Part shown: in pieces, positions 43,449-51,357 of the stretch | Layout: each line of letters begins with the position of its first letter | Numbering within the stretch: the first letter of the stretch is position 1 | NCBI GenBank assembly: GCA_964423505.1 | Contig: CAYREX010000010.1 | Span: 40,875 to 104,874, forward strand | Origin: CAYREX01 sp964423505 | GTDB taxonomy: Bacteria > Fermentibacterota > Fermentibacteria > Fermentibacterales > JCC-6 | Direction: 5' to 3' | DNA length: 64,000 nt | Notes under the pieces: model-generated | Database searches by the model: none | What the model was told of the DNA's origin: nothing | What the model saw: the letters and a program-made list of their open reading frames with translations, nothing else | Translations under genes and position numbers: made by a program

Positions 43449-43736
43449 ACCACAATCAGCACAAATAACTATTAAGCTAATTCATACTTGATATTTAGTA
43501 TACTGAAGCATCTATAGTTCCATGTTTCAGATTTGACGATCTCGAGTATGCCCCGATCAGGCATACAATCGGGATGTGCATCGGTTACATCATGTCTGCA
43601 TCATCGTAGAGAAGCTCGCCATGGTAACCGTGCTGCGGCCCTCTCGTGATACCGCTTGGACTGCTTCCTGCTATCTCCCCAGTCGGCTCCCGGACCGGCC
43701 AACCGGGACGATTCCTCCGGGTCGGTACTGCTCCTT

Positions 43737-43765
43737 AGCATATCCGGCATGCCACAGCCGGTCAA
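43737..43765 (-). promoter_or_regulatory. Minus-strand promoter toward the low-GC membrane-protein gene
   Basis: TTGACC, 17 bp, TATGCT, with CTCG before the -35 and GGC after it. Confidence 0.65.
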
Positions 43766-43885
43766 CGAGACCACGAGCGACGACTCCCCGGAGCTCCCCC
43801 CGAATGCACGGCTCCCCCTCCGGCCCCGGGGTGCTCTCACCTGTCCCCGGTCGCATTATCGCCCGGAGCCGGGCCACCCGGTTCG

Positions 43886-43914
43886 TTGACCGGTTATGCG
43901 ATGCCGTGTATTCT
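43886..43914 (+). promoter_or_regulatory. Promoter of the glycosyltransferase/radical-SAM/epimerase operon
   Basis: TTGACC, 17 bp, TATTCT, with TTCG before the -35 and GG after it. Leader about 200 nt. Confidence 0.7.
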
Positions 43915-44124
43915 ACGTCGCTGTGCCGAATCATGAGGGGAGACGCGCTCCTGGGCTTCATGCGAAGTCGGCCGCGGAGGGAGCGGTATCCAGTATCCTG
44001 CCGGGCTGTCCCCGCCTTGTATTCAGCCGCCCGGCCGGCCATGTCGGCGGCCTCCAATGCTCAGTCTTCCGAAGCTGTCGCGATGACCTGAGCAGTGATG
44101 CTTCCGGGACGGGAGAGAGGGACA

Positions 44125-44844
44125 ATGCTGCTTTCGGTCATCGTGCCGGTCTACAACGAGGCGGGAACCGTCGCGAGCCTCGTCGAGAGGGTCAAGTCCG
44201 TCGACCTGGGAGATATCGAGAGGGAGATAATTGTCGTCGACGACGGCAGCACGGATGGTACCGGCGAGATCCTCGAAGGGATGGAGGACATCAGGCTGCT
44301 CTCCCACGGGAGGAACCGCGGCAAGGGGGCAGCGGTACGGACCGGGCTCGGGGTCGCCCTCGGGGACATAGTCCTGATACAGGATGCAGACCTCGAGTAC
44401 GACCCGGGGGATTATCCGAGGCTCATCGAACCGCTGCTGAGCGGAGAGCACGATGCCGTCTACGGCTCACGCTACCTCAGCAGGAGCCAGAGGAAGAGGG
44501 TCAACATGCTGGCCCTCAGGAAACACCATCTCAGCTATCTGATGTTCACCCTCGGCGGCAGGCTGGTAACGCATATGACCAACCTGCTCTTCTCCTGCAG
44601 GCTCACCGATGAGCCCACATGCTACAAGGTCTTCAGGAGATCCCTGCTCGACTCTCTGGAGATAAGGTCGGACGGCTTCCACTGGGAGCCGGAGGTGACC
44701 GCGAAGATCCTCAGAATGGGCGTTGACATCCACGAGGTACCCATATCCTATCGCCCGAGGAATGCCAGGGAGGGCAAGAAGATAAGGTTCTCCGACGGTC
44801 TCCTCGCCATCTGGACGCTCATCCGGTACAGGTTCCGGTCATGA
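44125..44844 (+). CDS. GT2 glycosyltransferase, dolichol/polyprenyl-phosphate sugar transferase type
   Basis: 239 residues; the ATG at 44125 is chosen for the canonical N terminus LLSVIVPVYNEAGTV and the GGGAGAGAGGGA just upstream. GT-A features: EIIVVDDGSTDGT (nucleotide-sugar binding DDGS), RNRGKGAAVRTGL, the metal-binding QDADLEYDPGDYP (DAD) and the acceptor-side YGSRYLSR. Downstream, DEPTCYKVFRRSLL and GFHWEPEVTAKI are typical of the DPM1/GtrB group, which load a sugar onto polyprenyl phosphate. No C-terminal membrane helices, so soluble or peripheral. First gene of a three-gene operon overlapping the next by 4 bp. Confidence 0.9.
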   Translation: MLLSVIVPVYNEAGTVASLVERVKSVDLGDIEREIIVVDDGSTDGTGEILEGMEDIRLLSHGRNRGKGAAVRTGLGVALGDIVLIQDADLEYDPGDYPRLIEPLLSGEHDAVYGSRYLSRSQRKRVNMLALRKHHLSYLMFTLGGRLVTHMTNLLFSCRLTDEPTCYKVFRRSLLDSLEIRSDGFHWEPEVTAKILRMGVDIHEVPISYRPRNAREGKKIRFSDGLLAIWTLIRYRFRS

Positions 44845-46181
44845 GGATAGGTTTCGTCGACCTGCCCGCCGCCGAGGGGGGCGCCGCAGCCAACAAGGAC
44901 CTCTCCGGGGGTATGGGGACCCGCTCCGTCTTCGGATACAGCCCCTTCTCGAAGCTGTTCCAGCTCTTCAAGGAGAGGAGCGTCTGCGTACCCGTTCTCT
45001 CTTTCGCCTATCTGGTCCCGATCGTCAGGCAGCTCGGTCTGGAGTGCAGGTACTTCACCGGCATCCCGGACGAGGAATGCGATGTGTTCCTCATCAACAG
45101 CTCCATAGTCGATTACAGGAACGAGCTCCGGGCCGGGGAGAGGATAATGAGGCAGTATCCCTCGGCAAGGGTCGGCTTCTTCGGCACCTTCGCTTCGGTG
45201 AGGCCGAAGCTGTTCCTCGACCATTCGCACTTCACGGTCTGCGGTTCGGTGGAAGCCCTCTTCCTCTACGACCGCCCGCGCGAAGAGCGGTTCTTCGAGG
45301 GCATCCTCAGGCCGTCGAGGGAGCTGGACATAGAGGACCTCTCCACTCCGGACTACTCGCTGTTCGACTACCGCAGGTTCGGCTACAGGCCGGCGCTGGT
45401 GAGGAAGCCGTTCCTGACCCTGCTGGCCTCGAGGGGCTGCCCCTGTCCCTGCTCCTACTACTGCCCCTACACCATAATGCAGGGCAGCCGGTACAACCCC
45501 AGGTCCGTAACCCGCCTGGTGGAGGACGTGGCGGAGATGACGGGCAGGTACGGCGCCCGGTCGATCCAGTTCAGGGATCCCATATTCACCCTGGACAGGA
45601 AGAGGGTGGAGCTCCTCTGCGACAGGTTCCGCGAGGAGGGCTTCGACCTGCACTGGGGCTGCGAGACCCGGCCGGACTCGCTGGACAGGGATCTCCTGGA
45701 CAGGATGCACGATGCAGGCCTGCGGAACATCAACCTCGGCATCGAGTCTTCCGATGCGGGGATAATGCGGAGGAACAGGCGGGTGGCTCCGGAGAGGGAC
45801 CACCAGGAGGAGATGGTGCGCTACTGTGACAGTATAGGCGTGAAGGTCACCGCCTTCTACATCATCGGGCTGCAGGGAGACGACCGGGAATCGGTCCTCG
45901 AGACCTTCAGGTACGCGAGGAAGCTGAACACCCATCTCGCCCAGGTCACCATCTCGACGCCGTATCCCGGAACGGAGTACTTCGATGACCTGGAGAGCCG
46001 GGGCCTGCTGCTGACGGACGACTACGAGAAGTACGACATCAACCATCTCGTCTTCGCCCATCCGGAGTTCACGCCGGAGGAGCTCTTCTCGCTGAAGGAG
46101 AGGTTCTACCGCGAGTACTACCTCAGGCTCTCCTGGCTGTGGAAGTTCATACGGTGCCAGGCAAGAGATATCTTGTCCTAG
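44841..46181 (+). CDS. B12-binding-type radical SAM protein
   Basis: 446 residues. The N-terminal ~165 residues look like a degenerate cobalamin-binding Rossmann domain (RIGFVDLPAAEGG, SFAYLVPIVRQLGLEC, FLINSSIVDYRNELRAGERI) without a clear D-x-H-x-x-G. The radical SAM barrel begins at FLTLLASRGCPCPCSYYCPY. The cluster cysteines are spaced C-x3-C-x3-C, one residue more than the usual C-x3-C-x2-C. Then come LNINLGIESSD-type (RNINLGIESSD) and FYIIGLQGDDRES strands, as in methylthiotransferase/methylase-like B12 radical SAM enzymes. Located between a polyprenyl-phosphate glycosyltransferase and an epimerase, it probably modifies a sugar or lipid. Start overlaps the upstream gene by 4 bp. Confidence 0.85.
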   Translation: MRIGFVDLPAAEGGAAANKDLSGGMGTRSVFGYSPFSKLFQLFKERSVCVPVLSFAYLVPIVRQLGLECRYFTGIPDEECDVFLINSSIVDYRNELRAGERIMRQYPSARVGFFGTFASVRPKLFLDHSHFTVCGSVEALFLYDRPREERFFEGILRPSRELDIEDLSTPDYSLFDYRRFGYRPALVRKPFLTLLASRGCPCPCSYYCPYTIMQGSRYNPRSVTRLVEDVAEMTGRYGARSIQFRDPIFTLDRKRVELLCDRFREEGFDLHWGCETRPDSLDRDLLDRMHDAGLRNINLGIESSDAGIMRRNRRVAPERDHQEEMVRYCDSIGVKVTAFYIIGLQGDDRESVLETFRYARKLNTHLAQVTISTPYPGTEYFDDLESRGLLLTDDYEKYDINHLVFAHPEFTPEELFSLKERFYREYYLRLSWLWKFIRCQARDILS

Positions 46182-46963
46182 GCGGAGGCGGCTACCTCGG
46201 CGGGGAGTTCTGCAGGTGCCTGGACGCCGCCGTCTGCCATACGAGGACGGATGCTGGCATACCGGGCGCCTTCGTTCACGACCTGACGGTCCCGTTCAGC
46301 CTTCCCGGCGAGTTCGACTGGGTCATCAACTGCAGCGGAGTCGTCAACAGCAGGAGAAAGAGCAGGTACGAGGACAACGCGGTGATGACCAGGAACATCC
46401 TGGCCGCCACCGGGAGCACCAGGCTGCTGCACATCAGCTCGGTGATAGTGAAGTGCAGGGAGAAGGGGCCCTACGCGAGGAGCAAGCAGGATGTCGAGCG
46501 CCTCATACGGAGAAGCTCCGACGACTGCGTGATAGTCAGGCTGCCTTACCTCTACGGCATCGACCCGAGGAACTCCCTGGCCAGGCTCGTCCGGATGGTC
46601 AGGCACCATCTCGTCCCCTTCCCCCACGGGGGCGATTTCCGCATTCAGCCCACCAACAAGACTCTGCTGGTCAGACGCATCCTGATGGAGCTCGACGGCT
46701 TCCAGCCGGGTACTGTCGTGGAGATGGGCAGCGAGGACCGGATAGTCTACCGGGACCTCGTGGACATGATCTCCGGGATAACCGGATCGGCCTACATGCC
46801 GCTGCACATACCGGGTCTCCTGCTCCGCGCGATGGCCGGGCTCCTCGAGTTCGATGCCCGCGGCTTCGGGGAGGACCGGGTCACGTCCGGGAACGAGATA
46901 CTGGTCAGACAGGACCTTGCCGGTGACATCGGGCTGATATCGTCACTGACCGGTAGCGCCTGA
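46154..46963 (+). CDS. NAD-dependent epimerase/dehydratase family (extended SDR)
   Basis: 269 residues from a GTG at 46154 (a GTG at 46139 is also possible), both inside the 3' end of the radical SAM gene. The Rossmann motif is YLVLGGGGYLGGEF (G-x-x-G-x-x-G), followed by DWVINCSGVVNSRRKS (strand 4) and LLHISSVIVKC with the catalytic Ser; the active-site Tyr and Lys are in PYARSKQDVE (Y-x3-K). VRLPYLYGIDP marks the substrate side. Likely acts on a nucleotide sugar, dTDP-4-dehydrorhamnose-reductase-like or epimerase-like. With the upstream GT2 and radical SAM genes it suggests synthesis of a modified surface glycan. Confidence 0.85.
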   Translation: MPGKRYLVLGGGGYLGGEFCRCLDAAVCHTRTDAGIPGAFVHDLTVPFSLPGEFDWVINCSGVVNSRRKSRYEDNAVMTRNILAATGSTRLLHISSVIVKCREKGPYARSKQDVERLIRRSSDDCVIVRLPYLYGIDPRNSLARLVRMVRHHLVPFPHGGDFRIQPTNKTLLVRRILMELDGFQPGTVVEMGSEDRIVYRDLVDMISGITGSAYMPLHIPGLLLRAMAGLLEFDARGFGEDRVTSGNEILVRQDLAGDIGLISSLTGSA

Positions 46964-47239
46964 CCGGTTGCCGGCCGGCCGTTTTCCCTTCACCAGACAG
47001 TCCGATGCCCCGGCTCCGGGACCGGGGGAGGGCTGAATCGGGGCTGGAAGGCCAGTCGGGGGTCTGCGAGAGCTGCCCCGGAGGATGATCCGGGCATCGT
47101 CACGGGCGCACCGCGGAGAGGCTCTGACCGGAAGGATCCCGGAGGTTGTCCCGGGGCCGATTCCCTCCGCTGGACGGCAAGCTTCCCTGGCGCATCACAT
47201 CCCGGATCACACGGGATCGAAGGGCATGATTCCCTTCTC

Positions 47240-47950
47240 TCAGGGCCAGGACCTGTAGAGGAGGTAGAGGCCTCCCATGACCACCAGAAGGCCGCACGCG
47301 CCGCGGAACCAGCGGGCCGCCCGGCTCCTGCCCGACCAGCTCACAAGCCTCTGGACCCGGTCGGAGAAGGCGCCAGCGAAAACCACCACCACGCCATGTC
47401 CCGCGGCGAAGAAGGCTCCCAGGGCTACGGCCTGACCAAGCCGCTCCGAGCCCAGGGAGAACATCAGCGCCAGCACCGGCGCCATGAAGGCGAAGGTGCA
47501 GGGCCCGAGAGCTGCCCCCAGCATCAGGCCGACCAGCACCGCGCCCGCAGCCCCCCCCCTGCCGAAGCCGCGCCCCGAAGAGCCCCCGGGCAGGGGCAGG
47601 CCTACCAGCCCCGAGATTGAGATGCCCACATAGACCAGGACCACGGCCAGGATGATGTTGCCCGTCGTACCGATGTCACCGACTATGCGACCCATCAGAC
47701 TCGTTACCAGGCCTATGACGGCTATGGAGACGATCATTCCCGAAGCGAAGAGCACCGCCAGGAAGGTTGCCCTCCTTCTGTTGGTGGCCATCTCGCCCTG
47801 CTGCAGGTAGCCCATCACCAGCGGAACACTCATCAGGTGGCAGGGGCTGAGCACCATGCTCATCAGCCCCCACAGGAAACTGGCCCCCAGAGCCAGAGGA
47901 AGCGAACCATAGAGCGCATGGCTCAGCGCATTCATAATGTCGCCGAGCAT
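47240..47950 (-). CDS. CcdA/DsbD-type transmembrane thiol-disulfide carrier
   Basis: 236 residues with six to seven membrane helices. The two redox cysteines sit in the expected places: FLWGLMSMVLSPCHLMSVP (~residue 37) and LGPCTFAFMAPVLALMF (~residue 150). CcdA-type proteins move electrons from cytoplasmic thioredoxin to periplasmic partners. The ATG at 47950 has GGGGGAG 6 nt upstream and follows the thioredoxin-lipoprotein stop by 3 nt. In this operon it likely reduces that exported thioredoxin. Last gene of the ArsR-led operon. Confidence 0.88.
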   Translation of the reverse strand: MLGDIMNALSHALYGSLPLALGASFLWGLMSMVLSPCHLMSVPLVMGYLQQGEMATNRRRATFLAVLFASGMIVSIAVIGLVTSLMGRIVGDIGTTGNIILAVVLVYVGISISGLVGLPLPGGSSGRGFGRGGAAGAVLVGLMLGAALGPCTFAFMAPVLALMFSLGSERLGQAVALGAFFAAGHGVVVVFAGAFSDRVQRLVSWSGRSRAARWFRGACGLLVVMGGLYLLYRSWP

Positions 47951-47953
47951 CCG

Positions 47954-48379
47954 CTACTCCCCCCTCCCGAAGGTGTATCCAAGCTGCTCCCAACGGGCCA
48001 GCATGTCCTCGAGCGACATGTAACCCTCGTGACGGTAGAGCTCCTCGCCATCCTCTGAGAGGAAGACCTGAGTGGGTATCAACCTTATCCCGTACTCAGA
48101 CGTAGCGGAGCGGTTCTGATGGACGTCTATCACGGTTACCTCGAGGGCGTCTCCAGTCACGGCGTCCAACTCCTCCAGCTCGCCCTCCATCTGCTGGCAT
48201 GGAACGCAGCTGTTCGAGCCCAGATCCACCAGCGTGGGTACTCCCTCCGTGGGCCGGTCATTCGAGGCCATCCCGGATTCGGGCTCCGTTGTATCCGTCG
48301 CGGACTCGCCGCCGTTTCCACATGCCGCGGCCGCCGTCAGAAGAACGGCCGCGGTCAGAATCAAAGCCAGGTACCTCAC
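47954..48379 (-). CDS. Thioredoxin-fold lipoprotein
   Basis: 141 residues from a GTG at 48377-48379 (AAGGGA upstream). The signal peptide ends in a lipobox LLTAAAAC, so the protein should be anchored in a membrane on the periplasmic side. A thioredoxin domain follows: VDLGSNSCVPCQQMEGEL has the CVPC active site, then VIDVHQNRSATSEYGIRLIPTQVFL with the cis-proline (IPT). Adjacent genes supply a CcdA-type reductant carrier downstream and a second small thioredoxin upstream. A role in keeping periplasmic thiols or arsenic/metal-binding cysteines reduced is plausible but unproven. Confidence 0.9.
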   Translation of the reverse strand: MRYLALILTAAVLLTAAAACGNGGESATDTTEPESGMASNDRPTEGVPTLVDLGSNSCVPCQQMEGELEELDAVTGDALEVTVIDVHQNRSATSEYGIRLIPTQVFLSEDGEELYRHEGYMSLEDMLARWEQLGYTFGRGE

Positions 48380-48437
48380 AATGGTCCCTTCGTGCCGGGG
48401 TAACCGAAGATCCTGCGATCCAGGCCGAATACCCGGT

Positions 48438-48680
48438 CTATTTCTCAGCATCTCTCAGAAGCCCTTCGATCTCCCTGCCGGAGGGGGTTCGGCCGACCAG
48501 GACGACCTCGCCGTCAACGGCAAGGGCAGGCGTGCTCATCACGCCCATGGCCACTATGTCGCCCACGTCGTCCACCTTCTCGAGCGTGTACTCCAGTCCC
48601 AGGGATTCCGCCGCCTCCCGGACCAGCCTCTCCAGCTTCCTGCACTTCGGACATCCTGTGCCCAGTACCTGAATCCTCAT
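48438..48680 (-). CDS. Small cytoplasmic thioredoxin-like protein (redox-active disulfide type)
   Basis: 80 residues, the size of the TM0996/MTH895-type mini-thioredoxins. Active site GTGCPKCRKLERLV near residue 8, cis-Pro in VMSTPALAVDGEVV, ending with a helix around IEGLLRDAEK. These proteins are commonly encoded next to YraQ/ArsP-like permeases and ArsR regulators, exactly as here. It probably cycles electrons in the cytoplasm for the permease or the metalloid chemistry of the operon. Confidence 0.9.
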   Translation of the reverse strand: MRIQVLGTGCPKCRKLERLVREAAESLGLEYTLEKVDDVGDIVAMGVMSTPALAVDGEVVLVGRTPSGREIEGLLRDAEK

Positions 48681-48720
48681 GATGAATCCTTCCCTCCGGT
48701 CGGGCTCTCTCCCGAGTCCG

Positions 48721-50016
48721 CTACACCAGGGCGCCGAACAGGGCGCCGCTGATCGCCGCCATTATCACCACCAGTCCCACGAAGGTCGCCGTCTTCCTGT
48801 TGCCCAGCACCGACCGGATCACCAGCATATTGGGAAGCGACAGCGCCGGGCCCGCCAGGAGCAGCGCCAGGGCGGGGCCCTTCCCCATGCCCGAACCGAC
48901 GAGCCCCTGGACTATGGGGACCTCGGTGAGGGTGGCGAAGTACATGAAGGCTCCGGCTATGGAGGCCAGTACATTCGCGCGGAACGAGTTGCCGCCAACC
49001 GCGGTCTCCACCCACTCCGAGGGTATCCAGCCCTCGTGCCCCGGTCTGCCCAGCAGGGCGCCGGCAACCAGCACGCCCGCAAAGAGCAGGGGGAGTATCA
49101 GCTTCGCGAAGCCCCACGTCTCGTCGATCCAGACAGCCCCTTCGCCCTTCGAGGTGCCCAGAGATACCGCGAAGCCGACGATGGCCACCGAGAAGGTCCC
49201 AAGGGTGCCGGCGCCCAGGAGACCCGCTGCAGCGGTAGCGGCAGCCGTTGTCAGAAGCTTCCAGAGGCTCACTCCCAGCCAGCGCCAGGCGGCCAGGGCC
49301 ACAAGACCGGCGAAGAGGCCCGTAAGGACCCACTTCACCGAGTAGATGGCGCTCCACAGTCCGGTTGCGTCCTTCGGAAGGCCCCAGTTGCCGAAGACCA
49401 GCACGCCCACCAGGGCTGCGAACATCACCACCGTCTGCCGGAGGGGGCGGCCGTCCGAGGCGCCATCGGTCTTGATGAAGCCCGCGGCCCTCTCCCGCTC
49501 CTCGCCTCGGTAGATCAGGTGCATCATAAGGCCGATGATGACGCTGAAGACGACGGCTCCCAGGGCCCTGGCCAGGCCCATCTCCACTCCCAGTATCCTG
49601 CCGGTGAGGATGATGGCAAGGACGTTAATGGCGGGCCCGGCGTACAGGAACGCGCTGGCCGGGCCCAGCCCGGCTCCCATCCTGTAGATGCCTGCGAACA
49701 GCGGGAGTACCGTACAGGAGCATACCGCCAGCACGCTGCCGGAGACCGACGCCACGGCGTAGGCCACCGGTTTCCTCGCCTTCGGGCCCAGGTAGCGCAT
49801 TACCGACTCGCGCTTCAGGAAGACCGCCAGGCCGCCGGCTATGAAGAGGGCCGGCAGCAGGCAGAGTATCACGTGCTCCCGCGCATACTCGTGAAGGAGG
49901 GTCAGCGCCTCCATGATGCCGCTCCGGAAGGCCCCGGAGCTCAATGGCATGTAGAACGCTCCCAGGAAGACGGCTACCATCACCGCGAGCGGCTTCCAGC
50001 TCCTTCTCAGATCCAC
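48721..50016 (-). CDS. Permease of the YraQ/UPF0718 (ArsP-like) family
   Basis: 431 residues, about ten membrane helices in two repeats. Hallmarks are the cysteine pair in GSVLAVCSCTVLPLFAGIYR with AGPAINVLAIILTG (first half), and ATLTEVPIVQGLVGSGMGKGPALALLLAGPALSLPN (the motif is split here across the second half). ArsP members export organoarsenicals or, in other cases, are of unknown substrate. A cytoplasmic loop (RGEERERAAGF) separates the halves. It lies between an ArsR regulator and thioredoxin genes, so it is the transport component of a thiol-linked metalloid-resistance-like module. Confidence 0.85.
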   Translation of the reverse strand: MDLRRSWKPLAVMVAVFLGAFYMPLSSGAFRSGIMEALTLLHEYAREHVILCLLPALFIAGGLAVFLKRESVMRYLGPKARKPVAYAVASVSGSVLAVCSCTVLPLFAGIYRMGAGLGPASAFLYAGPAINVLAIILTGRILGVEMGLARALGAVVFSVIIGLMMHLIYRGEERERAAGFIKTDGASDGRPLRQTVVMFAALVGVLVFGNWGLPKDATGLWSAIYSVKWVLTGLFAGLVALAAWRWLGVSLWKLLTTAAATAAAGLLGAGTLGTFSVAIVGFAVSLGTSKGEGAVWIDETWGFAKLILPLLFAGVLVAGALLGRPGHEGWIPSEWVETAVGGNSFRANVLASIAGAFMYFATLTEVPIVQGLVGSGMGKGPALALLLAGPALSLPNMLVIRSVLGNRKTATFVGLVVIMAAISGALFGALV

Positions 50017-50044
50017 CGTGCTGCCTCCAGTCCCTCTCTGACTC

Positions 50045-50356
50045 TCAGTTGCAGGAGCAGCCCTCGCTCTCGTCGATCACTCTCTGAACGCAGCTGAAGA
50101 AAGAGGTTATGCATGGAGTCTGCAGGTGGTAGATGATCCTGTTCCCGTCCCGGGCGGAAGAGACTATCCCGACGCCGCGCAGCACGGAGAGGTGCCGGGA
50201 GACCGTGGACATGTCCGACCCCACGGCATCGGTGAGCTCTCCCACGCTCCTGTCACCCTCCTTCAGCTCCTCCACTATTATCAGCCTGGAGGCGTGAGCC
50301 AGCGCGGATATCACCTCCGCCCGCCTGTCCAGCTCCATCCTGAGCTCCGTGTCCAT
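50045..50356 (-). CDS. ArsR/SmtB-family repressor with C-terminal cysteines
   Basis: 103 residues from the ATG at 50354-50356 (AAGGGA upstream); a longer frame to 50422 would run through the promoter and operator and is rejected. Winged-helix motifs: ALAHASRLIIVEELKEGDRSVGELTDAVG and the recognition helix MSTVSRHLSVLRGVGIV. The classical ELCVCDL metal motif is absent; instead four cysteines sit in the C-terminal 25 residues (TPCITSFFSC and EGCSCN), as in ArsR proteins that sense As(III) through a C-terminal site. The first gene of the operon, with an 8-bp inverted repeat operator inside its own promoter, so autorepression is expected. A long motif is quoted in parts only. Confidence 0.88.
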   Translation of the reverse strand: MDTELRMELDRRAEVISALAHASRLIIVEELKEGDRSVGELTDAVGSDMSTVSRHLSVLRGVGIVSSARDGNRIIYHLQTPCITSFFSCVQRVIDESEGCSCN

Positions 50357-50389
50357 CTCCGTTCCCTTCAATGGGGTTCTTCGAATGTG

Positions 50390-50422
50390 TTTGCATAATA
50401 CGCCAAGTATGCAAATTGTCAA
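50390..50422 (-). promoter_or_regulatory. Promoter and ArsR operator of the arsR-permease-thioredoxin operon
   Basis: Minus strand TTGACA (50417-50422), 16 bp, TATTAT (50395-50400), nearly full consensus. Overlapping it is a perfect inverted repeat TTTGCATA-N10-TATGCAAA (50390-50415), the right size and position for an ArsR dimer site that blocks RNA polymerase. Confidence 0.8.
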
Positions 50423-50488
50423 CCCGGGCTCCCGGTTCCCGGGATGCGGGCCGGTCCGGTCCCGGTTGCCTGATACTGTGATTCTCCG

Positions 50489-51202
50489 CTACCCGGGACG
50501 GGAAGCCGTTGTGATCCAGTTGGAGTCCTCGAGACCCGTATGGGGGTTGTAGAAGACGACCTCGTTGCAGCAGACGGCTGAGAAGACCTCCTCCAGGCTG
50601 CCGAGGAACCCGGCCGGCGGCTTCCAGGCGGACCAGAGACCGAAGACCCCTCCCTCTGCGACGAGGCGCGACAGCTTCCGCAGCCCTTCTCTGCGGTAGA
50701 GGCCTTCGTGCCGGGGATGGAGCAGTGCGTCTGGGGCGTGGTCTATGTCCAGGAGGACGGCGTTGTAAGCCTGCCCGTCTCCCTGTAGGGCGAGGTCGAA
50801 GAAGTCCCCCCGAACCAGCGTGCACCGGGGGTCTTCGGTAAGCACTCTGGCCGCCGGGACCAGCCCCCTTTGGTGCCAGTCTATCACGGGCTGCAGAATC
50901 TCGATGACAACGACCCGCTCGACGTCGGGATACTCCAGGACCGCCGCTGCCGTGTAGCCGAGGCCAAGACCTCCCACCAGGACCTGCTCCCTCCTCCCCT
51001 CGAGTCCGTCCAGCGCCAGGGTGGCAAGGGCGCGCTCGCTGGTGTTTACCGTGCTGGACATCAGCATCTCTCCGTCGACGGTTATCTCGTAGACGAACTC
51101 GTCATCGACGGAGGGGGATCTGCGGCGTCGCAGCACAAGCTCTCCCATCGATGTCCTGTCGTAGCCGAGCTCCTCTACGATGGGTACCGACCTGCTGTTC
51201 AT
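50489..51202 (-). CDS. Spermidine-synthase-like methyltransferase-fold protein
   Basis: 237 residues from the ATG at 51200-51202 with GAGGAGA 5 nt upstream. The Rossmann core reads QVLVGGLGLGYTAAAVLE (GGLGLGY), VVVIEILQPVIDW and YNAVLLDIDHAPD, as in spermidine-synthase-like proteins. The catalytic Asp and the D-H of polyamine synthases are only partly kept (LDIDHAPDALL), so it may be one of the many SpeE-fold proteins without proven polyamine activity. A weak promoter pair (GTGACA near 51289, CATGCT) may lie upstream. Gene stands alone, 62 nt after the ArsR operator on the opposite side. Confidence 0.8.
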   Translation of the reverse strand: MNSRSVPIVEELGYDRTSMGELVLRRRRSPSVDDEFVYEITVDGEMLMSSTVNTSERALATLALDGLEGRREQVLVGGLGLGYTAAAVLEYPDVERVVVIEILQPVIDWHQRGLVPAARVLTEDPRCTLVRGDFFDLALQGDGQAYNAVLLDIDHAPDALLHPRHEGLYRREGLRKLSRLVAEGGVFGLWSAWKPPAGFLGSLEEVFSAVCCNEVVFYNPHTGLEDSNWITTASRPG

Positions 51203-51357
51203 CTGGTCTCCTCGGCAGTGTTGAATGAAACATTCTGAGCTATGATAGCGAAACCTCGGTATGTGAGCATGAGCCGATCGGCTCCGGATTGTCACCGGGG
51301 AAGCGATGCCCCGGCGGTTCGGATGCCGGACAGAGGGTATCCTGCAGACGCAGCCGA

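Larger units (their letters stand above)
43449..44124. other. 676-bp divergent intergenic region
   Basis: Left part (to ~43600) is AT-rich like the neighbouring membrane-protein gene and includes a near-palindrome around TAGTATACTGAA (43497-43508). Right part is GC-rich and holds two divergent promoters at 43737-43765 (minus) and 43886-43914 (plus). The plus-strand leader to 44125 is ~200 nt. No convincing gene. Confidence 0.55.

Noticed and set aside
43576..44091. 171-residue plus-strand open frame in the divergent gap
   Set aside because: It spans both promoters and is Arg/Ser/Pro-rich low-complexity translation.
46964..47239. Terminator or small gene between the epimerase and ccdA-like genes
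   Set aside because: A GC palindrome followed by GTTTTCC at ~46970-46986 is suggestive but short; nothing else in the 276 bp could be supported.
50357..50422. Longer N terminus for the ArsR protein
   Set aside because: It would encode the promoter and operator; the ATG at 50356 has the better RBS and the family length.
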